Shown here in pieces: positions 1-4,543 of a stretch of 6,887 nt of DNA (position 1 is the first letter of the stretch; each line of letters begins with the position of its first letter). A program made the position numbers and the translations under genes. The stretch is from JBHHYR01 sp046757585. Its GTDB lineage: Bacteria; Desulfobacterota; Binatia; HRBIN30. The notes under the pieces are model-generated. The model was given only the letters and a program-made list of their open reading frames with translations, searched no databases and had not been told where the DNA came from. The stretch spans positions 1-6,887 of the forward strand of contig JBHHYR010000212.1 in NCBI GenBank assembly GCA_046757585.1. Reading direction: 5' to 3'.

Positions 1-1183
1 CGATGGCCTTGGCTGCCAGAAGGTACGACACCGAGTCCTGCACATGCGGGATGCCGTCGAGATAGACGATCGCTGCATACCCGCTGTACCCGGCCGCCGC
101 CGCGCACATCGCCACCACACTGACTGTGAGCACCACGGCCGCCAACCGGCGGTAGCCGGCCGGAGCTGTCGCGCGCATCCCGAGGAGCTGGCGCAAAGTC
201 AAGAAAGCCAGTGCTGCCCCGATGGCAAGCAGCGCCAGAGCTGCCGCATCGAAGAAGATGCGCGCACGCGTCCAGGAGCGCATCGAAAGCACGCTTGCCG
301 AAATCACCGCTGTGCCCCAAACGGCTACCCACCACCAGCGAAGCGCTCGACCCGACCGGCTGGGTCCAACCCAAGGGGAGCGCAGGAATCGTCTCCCTCG
401 CCACCACGTGCCGAGCAACAGCATGAGTATCAGTCCGGGCAAGCAGCATCGCGCGTACCACCATGCGAATCGCCAGCCGTCCACGTACGCCGGTAACATC
501 AGCGAGGCTAGCTCAGCGCCGAACCGGTCGTATTTTCGCGATGCGTCTGCGTAAAGTCGGATGATACCGTGCGCGGGTCCGACGCGTCCGCGCACCTGCT
601 CGTGCCACGCCAGCGTTCCACCTTGCCAGCGCAAGAGGAGACCGCTGCGTGTGCCCGTGGCGCGCAGCAGAATGTCCGCACCTCGTACATTGATGAGATC
701 GAGTTGGATGGTACAGTTGCCGCATAGCCGAGGGCTGAGCCACAGCGTGGTATTTCCCGAGGTCACGAGGTGGCCGCGATGGTCTACGTGCCACTCCGGC
801 GGGAGTTGCCACGCTGCAGGTACCCCGCGGTTGAAGTGGGCGCGCACGACGATGTGGCCCGACGGCAATGCCTTGACGATGAGATCGTCCACGCCTGCAG
901 CGTCGCTGGCGAACTTGCGTTCCCGGATCCTGATACCGATCCGGCCCCGTTGCTGGCCAGCGCCATCCCACCGAGCCGGTGGCGTGTCATCGAAGCGTGC
1001 CGTCACTGATGCACCATTGAGCGTGATGACGGCGTGATGTTCGGTGGTTGCGATCGAGTCGACCGCATACACAAACGCTACGTTGACGCCCACCGTTGCC
1101 ACCACGACGAACGCCCAGGCGCGCCACGATCGCTGGTGAGACGTGGGATTGGGAACCGGATCTTCCAAAGCAGCCTGAAGCAA
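1..1183 (-). CDS. Probable GT-C type membrane glycosyltransferase with large N-terminal extracytoplasmic domain (3' end outside window, non-ATG start)
   Basis: An uninterrupted minus-strand frame runs from the TAA at 1235-1237 to the left edge. Read from a TTG at 1181-1183 it gives 394 residues. Helix 1 is about 20-42 (WRAWAFVVVATVGVNVAF). Residues about 43-235 form a soluble, beta-rich domain rich in Trp and Arg, with a CGNC pair (154-157). Helices then lie at about 239-259, 283-300, 313-334 and 347-366, followed by DGIPHVQDSVSYLLAAKAI (376-394). That last motif matches the first catalytic loop of GT39-like enzymes (usually ipHvqDe..Y..qAk), with D383 as the likely catalytic acid but Ser in the usual Glu position. 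Most of the catalytic membrane domain would therefore lie outside the window. No ATG, GTG or good ribosome site precedes the frame. Alternative starts are TTG at 1168 or CTG at 1207. Continuity, composition, helix pattern and operon position support a real gene; the exact start is unsure. Confidence 0.8.
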   Translation of the reverse strand, partial: MLQAALEDPVPNPTSHQRSWRAWAFVVVATVGVNVAFVYAVDSIATTEHHAVITLNGASVTARFDDTPPARWDGAGQQRGRIGIRIRERKFASDAAGVDDLIVKALPSGHIVVRAHFNRGVPAAWQLPPEWHVDHRGHLVTSGNTTLWLSPRLCGNCTIQLDLINVRGADILLRATGTRSGLLLRWQGGTLAWHEQVRGRVGPAHGIIRLYADASRKYDRFGAELASLMLPAYVDGWRFAWWYARCCLPGLILMLLLGTWWRGRRFLRSPWVGPSRSGRALRWWWVAVWGTAVISASVLSMRSWTRARIFFDAAALALLAIGAALAFLTLRQLLGMRATAPAGYRRLAAVVLTVSVVAMCAAAAGYSGYAAIVYLDGIPHVQDSVSYLLAAKAI

Positions 1184-1208
1184 CCCAGCTAGCGCACCCG
1201 CGCTCAGT
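1184..1208 (-). other. Short junction before the fourth gene, with no obvious start signal
   Basis: These 25 bases lie between the TGA of the GT2-methyltransferase gene and the TTG taken as the next start. They hold a weak 4-bp hairpin (GCGC-GGGT-GCGC, 1192-1203) and no purine-rich ribosome site. The only candidate starts in the open frame are CTG at 1205-1207 and TTG at 1181-1183. An ATG at 1210-1212 overlaps the previous stop but is in another frame and ends after two codons. There is no room for a promoter or a strong terminator. Confidence 0.6.
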
Positions 1209-2639
1209 TCATGAAGCGACGACGAAGGGCGAGCTTACGCGCGTTGTGTCGGCTCTTACCGGCTTGCGCATCGCCATGATCAGCTCGCTCCGGTACACGT
1301 ATGCGTGCTCCACGATCTCGAGGCCGTGGCGCGCCGCCAGCTCGCTCAGGCTCGCGCGCGTATAGTGGGTGATATGCTCGTCCTTGTACCCCCCGGGCGC
1401 GGCGACACCATAGAGCGGCTCGATCGTCCGCCAGCCGACGGTGTCGTAGTCGGGTGTGCCAAGGATGAGCAGGCCACCGGGCCGCAGCACCCGGATCAGC
1501 TCATCGAAGATCACCGGATCCGCGGGCAGGTGCTCGATCACCTGCGAGCACACAACGCAGTCGAAACGCCCGTCACGTACCGGGAGCGCGGTCACGGATC
1601 CCCGTACCAGCGGTACGCCGTACTGACGCATGTAGCGCAGCTTGTTCGCCAGCACATCGAGACCGACGGCGTTGTTGAGGCTCTGGAGGATGACGCTCGA
1701 GCCGCACCCGACGTCCAGCGTGCGGCCGGCACCCCTGGCCATGGCTGTGATGATCCGGTGGCGCCGTCTCTGCCAGTGGCGTTGCAGCGGAATACGGCTG
1801 TAGAAGGCCCGTTCGTCGTAATCCGCCGACTCGATGGAGCTGCGCAGCTTCCACAGCCGCAAGAACGAACGCAGTAAATCCAGCCCAAAGCGCACAATAC
1901 GCGCGTGCGAGGCTCCCCGATCACGCGGGTAATACGTGAACGGGACCTCAACCACGCGCCACCCTTGTGCGTATGCCTTCACGAGAACTTCCTCCAGAAT
2001 GTCGAAGTTGCGCCCATGAAGATCAAGGTCGGCGAGCACGGCAGCCCGGTAGAGGCGGAAACCGCTTGATAAGTCCCGCACGGGGAGGCCCAGCCCGATG
2101 GCGAAGAAACGGTTGAGCACCCGGCTGAGGACCTTCCGCCCCAGCGGCATATAGGCAACTCCCCCTTTGACGTATCGGGAGGCAATGACGACGTCCGCGG
2201 ATGTGCGTGCACGCCAGAGTTTGACGATGAAGTCGGGGTCGTGGGATAGGTCAGCATCGAGCGTGAGCAGAAACTGGCCGGCGGCCGCCGCGAATGCTTC
2301 CCGCAGTGCGCCCCCGTAACCGGGTTCACGCTGTACGAGCACCCGCGCTCCCAGGCCCTGCGCTGCCTCGACAGTGCCGTCACGTGAGCCGCCGTCGACC
2401 ACCAAAACTTCGCTGGCGCAGCCTAGCTCACCGAGGACCCGCGCCAGCCGCGGCAACAATGCGGAGAGGTTCTCACGCTCGTTGAGTACGGGGAGCAGGA
2501 CTGTGAGTTCTGTATGCCGGGCGGTCAGTGCACGAGACCTCGTCGCGATCCGTCGTCTTGACGTCTTGGCCTCTTTATCCCGAAGCGCGCCAGCGGGGCA
2601 AGGTGGCGCTGCGTTGCCGCGTACCCAAGCTTGGTTCAC
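1209..2639 (-). CDS. Fusion: DPM1-like GT2 polyprenyl-phosphate sugar synthase plus class I SAM methyltransferase
   Basis: This 476-residue protein has two catalytic halves. Residues about 44-262 are a GT2 domain close to dolichyl/polyprenyl-phosphate mannosyltransferases: TVLLPVLNERENL, VVDGGSRDGT (81-89), metal-binding DAD (128-130), RDLSSGFRLYR (188-198) and EVPFTYYPRDRG (231-242). Like soluble DPM1 types it lacks C-terminal membrane helices. Residues about 300-455 are a SAM-dependent methyltransferase: LDVGCGSS (308-315), acidic strand end GLDV (326-329), FDCVVCSQVIEHL (359-371) and VLRPGGLLILGTP (384-396). The start is GTG, overlapping the upstream TGA as GTGA. About 40 poorly conserved residues precede the GT2 fold, so a later start is possible, but no ATG or GTG lies in that stretch. 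It probably makes a polyprenyl-phosphate sugar for the neighbouring GT-C enzymes. The methyltransferase target is unknown. Confidence 0.93.
   Translation of the reverse strand: MNQAWVRGNAAPPCPAGALRDKEAKTSRRRIATRSRALTARHTELTVLLPVLNERENLSALLPRLARVLGELGCASEVLVVDGGSRDGTVEAAQGLGARVLVQREPGYGGALREAFAAAAGQFLLTLDADLSHDPDFIVKLWRARTSADVVIASRYVKGGVAYMPLGRKVLSRVLNRFFAIGLGLPVRDLSSGFRLYRAAVLADLDLHGRNFDILEEVLVKAYAQGWRVVEVPFTYYPRDRGASHARIVRFGLDLLRSFLRLWKLRSSIESADYDERAFYSRIPLQRHWQRRRHRIITAMARGAGRTLDVGCGSSVILQSLNNAVGLDVLANKLRYMRQYGVPLVRGSVTALPVRDGRFDCVVCSQVIEHLPADPVIFDELIRVLRPGGLLILGTPDYDTVGWRTIEPLYGVAAPGGYKDEHITHYTRASLSELAARHGLEIVEHAYVYRSELIMAMRKPVRADTTRVSSPFVVAS
1275..1742 (-). other. SAM-dependent methyltransferase (Methyltransf_11-like) half of the fusion
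   Basis: Residues about 300-455 carry the glycine-rich SAM loop LDVGCGSS, the acidic residue in GLDV that would contact the ribose hydroxyls, the CSQVIEHL motif and the post-motif strand LRPGGLLILGTP. The pattern is typical of small-molecule methyltransferases such as UbiE/COQ5 or sugar methyltransferases. A linker of about 35 residues (SADYDERAFYSRIPLQRHWQ and neighbours) joins it to the GT2 half. The frame is continuous, with no stop or start suggesting two separate proteins. Confidence 0.88.
2636..2639 (-). promoter_or_regulatory. GTGA stop/start overlap between the second GT39-like gene and the GT2-methyltransferase gene
   Basis: The plus strand reads TCAC, which is GTGA on the coding strand: the TGA that ends the second glycosyltransferase overlaps a GTG start. 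No clear Shine-Dalgarno sequence precedes it (the bases there are C-rich, coding Pro and Ala), so expression probably relies on coupling to the upstream gene. It also decides the GTG start call. Confidence 0.75.
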
Positions 2640-4543
2640 GGTGCGGCGGGTGCTGGTGTGCCAGCCTCGTGCATGTCCACTTGGATGGCGAAAACGCCGT
2701 TCGCTGGGTCACCGGTGAACGAACCCAAGTGGACGTGATAGGTGCCGGGGGGCACGTGCAGGCGCGTCGTCAGTGGCGGTACCGTCTCGGCTTTCATGGC
2801 GACCAGACCCTTCCCGCCGCTGAAGGCCTCGAAGTTTTGTAGCCACCAGTGGTCGTCCGCCACATAGGTCGGTGTCGGGTGGTCGCCAGAGGTGTACCGC
2901 GGATCTTCAGCTTCCACCCGGAACTTCTGACCATCATCCGCGACGGCCTCGAGGTAATCATAGACGCAATCGGCACCCAGGACGGTGAAGACGTGTACCT
3001 CGAGAATGCCTTCCTGAAGGGTAATCGTGCCCAAGTCGATTGTATACGGCTGCCTACTGATCGAGCCACGATAGATCGTTCCCGAGGCCTCGCGCGGTGG
3101 CTCGATCGGAGCCCCGTCACCGGGTACAACCTCCGGCAGGGCACTGGCTGTGCCCGGAGCCGGTGGCTGGTTACGAGCGCCCGCGTACAATGCCAGCCAC
3201 TGGCCCACGTTCAAGAAGCCCTTGTTTTCGCGGACCCACTGGTTCTGCACGGTCCACCACTGCTGGAAGTCTGCAAGTTGTACGGCCGGTTCAAGCGGCA
3301 AGGCGAGCTCGGGGCTGCTTGCCCACTTGAAGTATGTCCGGCTATTGACGGTGGCTGAAACAAGCACCAGGAGGGCGAGCGCTGCCTGCATGATCCATCG
3401 CCACCGTCGCAGAAGACCTTCGAACGTTCGCATCCCGAGTGCGGCGAAGAGATAGGCTATCGGGACCAGTGCAATTCCTCGTGCCAGGTTCGGGACACCG
3501 GTGGTGAGCATCTGGGTGAGCGCGAACGGCACGATGAACGCCAGCCACCACAGTGCAGTCAGCCGCAGGCGACCGAGGGAAGCGATGAGCCCAACCAGTA
3601 AGAAACCACGGCTCACCCAGTCGAGGAACGGGCGGCCCAATGGGAAATACCGCGGTTCATTGTTCACACCACTACGCCAGAAGGCTTGCACTGCCCACGT
3701 CCCGTTGGTGAGCGCCTTGCGGGCGACATCCACGGGCCCGGCGTCCGCGGGCAGCTCCGCGGTGATGAGCACCGCCTTTGTCCGCTGATTGAACTGCTCC
3801 CAGTGTGCCCGCAAGGTCGGGTAGAGCGGCGCCACCGCAAGGAGAAAGGCGAGTCCCATGAGTGCCAAACCGCCGGCCGCGCGGCCATGCCGGCCCCGAG
3901 CGTGTAAGACAACGAGGGGGGCGTATAGGAACAGGAAGGCAATGACGGCACGGCCGGCAAAGTACACATACGTGCCCAGGGCGGCCGACATTCCAGCGAC
4001 AGCCCACCACCACCAATGCTCGCCTTCCTCGGCACGTGTCACTGCTTCCATCGCTAGCAAGGTGTACAAGCAGATCTGTACGTTTTCCCAGCCGCTTCTG
4101 GAGAAGTGCAGGTAGCCAACGTTACAGGCGAGTAGCAGGGTCGCGAGCGTTGCACTGAGTGCCCCCGTGACGCGGCGGGCAAGGAAGAAGAACGGAACCA
4201 AGGCCAGGACACTCAGTAGGGCGCTCGGCAGCCGGATGGCCGCCACGCTCGGCCCGATGACCCTGAGGGTCAGGGCGATCTCGTGCACGGCTAACGCAGG
4301 CTGCGGTTTCCAGTCGAGGCCGAGGAGGCCGGGTCCTTTCCCCTGGAGAATCTCGATGGCGTTGACGGTGTTGTCGCATTCATCGTGGAAGAAGACAGTC
4401 GGCACCGACCCGAGATGCCAGAGTCGCAGCGCCAGGCTGATCAAGACGACACAGCCCAGTAAGGCGGCGGTCGCTCCCCTCGATTCGAGGCGCCGGCAAC
4501 CAGAGGTGCGAGACCCGTTGACGCGAGTGGCCCTTCCCTTCAT
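2636..4543 (-). CDS. GT39-like membrane glycosyltransferase with C-terminal beta-rich domain
   Basis: This complete 635-residue protein is a second GT-C glycosyltransferase and a diverged tandem paralogue of the gene upstream. A basic N-terminus (1-25) leads into the first helix (about 26-44). The first outer loop has FFHDECDN with the acidic pair D54-E55. Further helices lie to about residue 400, sharing SRxG (148-151), GxYxYxAxR (190-198) and LGRP (302-305) with the upstream gene. Residues 410-490 are a soluble, Pro-rich linker, and about 497-625 form a beta-rich domain unlike PA14. The ATG is well supported: it overlaps the upstream TGA as ATGA and leaves a normal-length N-terminus before the first helix. 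A weak purine stretch (GTGAAG) lies about 8-13 bases before it, so translation is probably coupled. The predicted role is sugar transfer from a polyprenyl-phosphate donor outside the membrane. Substrates are unknown. Confidence 0.92.
   Translation of the reverse strand: MKGRATRVNGSRTSGCRRLESRGATAALLGCVVLISLALRLWHLGSVPTVFFHDECDNTVNAIEILQGKGPGLLGLDWKPQPALAVHEIALTLRVIGPSVAAIRLPSALLSVLALVPFFFLARRVTGALSATLATLLLACNVGYLHFSRSGWENVQICLYTLLAMEAVTRAEEGEHWWWWAVAGMSAALGTYVYFAGRAVIAFLFLYAPLVVLHARGRHGRAAGGLALMGLAFLLAVAPLYPTLRAHWEQFNQRTKAVLITAELPADAGPVDVARKALTNGTWAVQAFWRSGVNNEPRYFPLGRPFLDWVSRGFLLVGLIASLGRLRLTALWWLAFIVPFALTQMLTTGVPNLARGIALVPIAYLFAALGMRTFEGLLRRWRWIMQAALALLVLVSATVNSRTYFKWASSPELALPLEPAVQLADFQQWWTVQNQWVRENKGFLNVGQWLALYAGARNQPPAPGTASALPEVVPGDGAPIEPPREASGTIYRGSISRQPYTIDLGTITLQEGILEVHVFTVLGADCVYDYLEAVADDGQKFRVEAEDPRYTSGDHPTPTYVADDHWWLQNFEAFSGGKGLVAMKAETVPPLTTRLHVPPGTYHVHLGSFTGDPANGVFAIQVDMHEAGTPAPAAP
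2669..3055 (-). other. C-terminal beta-rich, possibly carbohydrate-binding domain of the second glycosyltransferase
   Basis: Residues about 497-625 follow the membrane part and are predicted to lie outside the membrane. Alternating hydrophobic strands are visible (YTIDLGTITL, ILEVHVFTVLG, GTYHVHLGSFTGD, FAIQVDM). In the middle is FRVEAEDPRYTSGD, which resembles the 'EAE' region of CBM6/CBM35-type carbohydrate-binding modules, and near it an aromatic patch, DDHWWLQNFEAF. The resemblance is local and not proof. A jelly-roll domain of another family is equally possible. Confidence 0.45.
4540..4543 (-). promoter_or_regulatory. ATGA stop/start overlap between the two GT39-like genes
   Basis: The plus strand reads TCAT, which is ATGA on the coding strand: the TGA of the upstream gene shares three bases with the ATG of the next. 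Such overlaps usually mean re-initiation by the same ribosomes and a fixed ratio of the two proteins. The ribosome site before the ATG is weak (GTGAAG about 8-13 bases away), which fits coupling. Confidence 0.85.

Noticed and set aside
44..496. Plus-strand open frame of 150 residues near the left edge
   Set aside because: Its composition is dominated by Arg, His, Pro and Ser, and it opposes the membrane helices of the fourth gene. It is a shadow frame.
561..1037. Plus-strand open frame of 158 residues
   Set aside because: It is antisense to the fourth gene, low-complexity (Arg, Ser, Pro) and lacks recognisable motifs. The minus strand gives a coherent membrane protein across the same bases.
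1192..1203. Small GCGC-GGGT-GCGC hairpin at the 3/4 junction as a terminator
   Set aside because: The stem is only four base pairs with no T-run after it, and the downstream gene continues the operon. It is too weak to call a terminator.
1305..1877. Plus-strand open frame of 190 residues
   Set aside because: It is antisense to the methyltransferase and the linker region, whose motifs are intact on the minus strand. No domain is recognisable in the plus-strand product.
2849..3358. Plus-strand open frame of 169 residues
   Set aside because: It is antisense to the tail of the second glycosyltransferase and has no motif or ribosome site of note.
4004..4015. Short CCA triplet repeat (four units)
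   Set aside because: It encodes the run of four Trp at residues 177-180 of the second glycosyltransferase, at a membrane boundary. It is ordinary coding sequence and too short to be a functional repeat.
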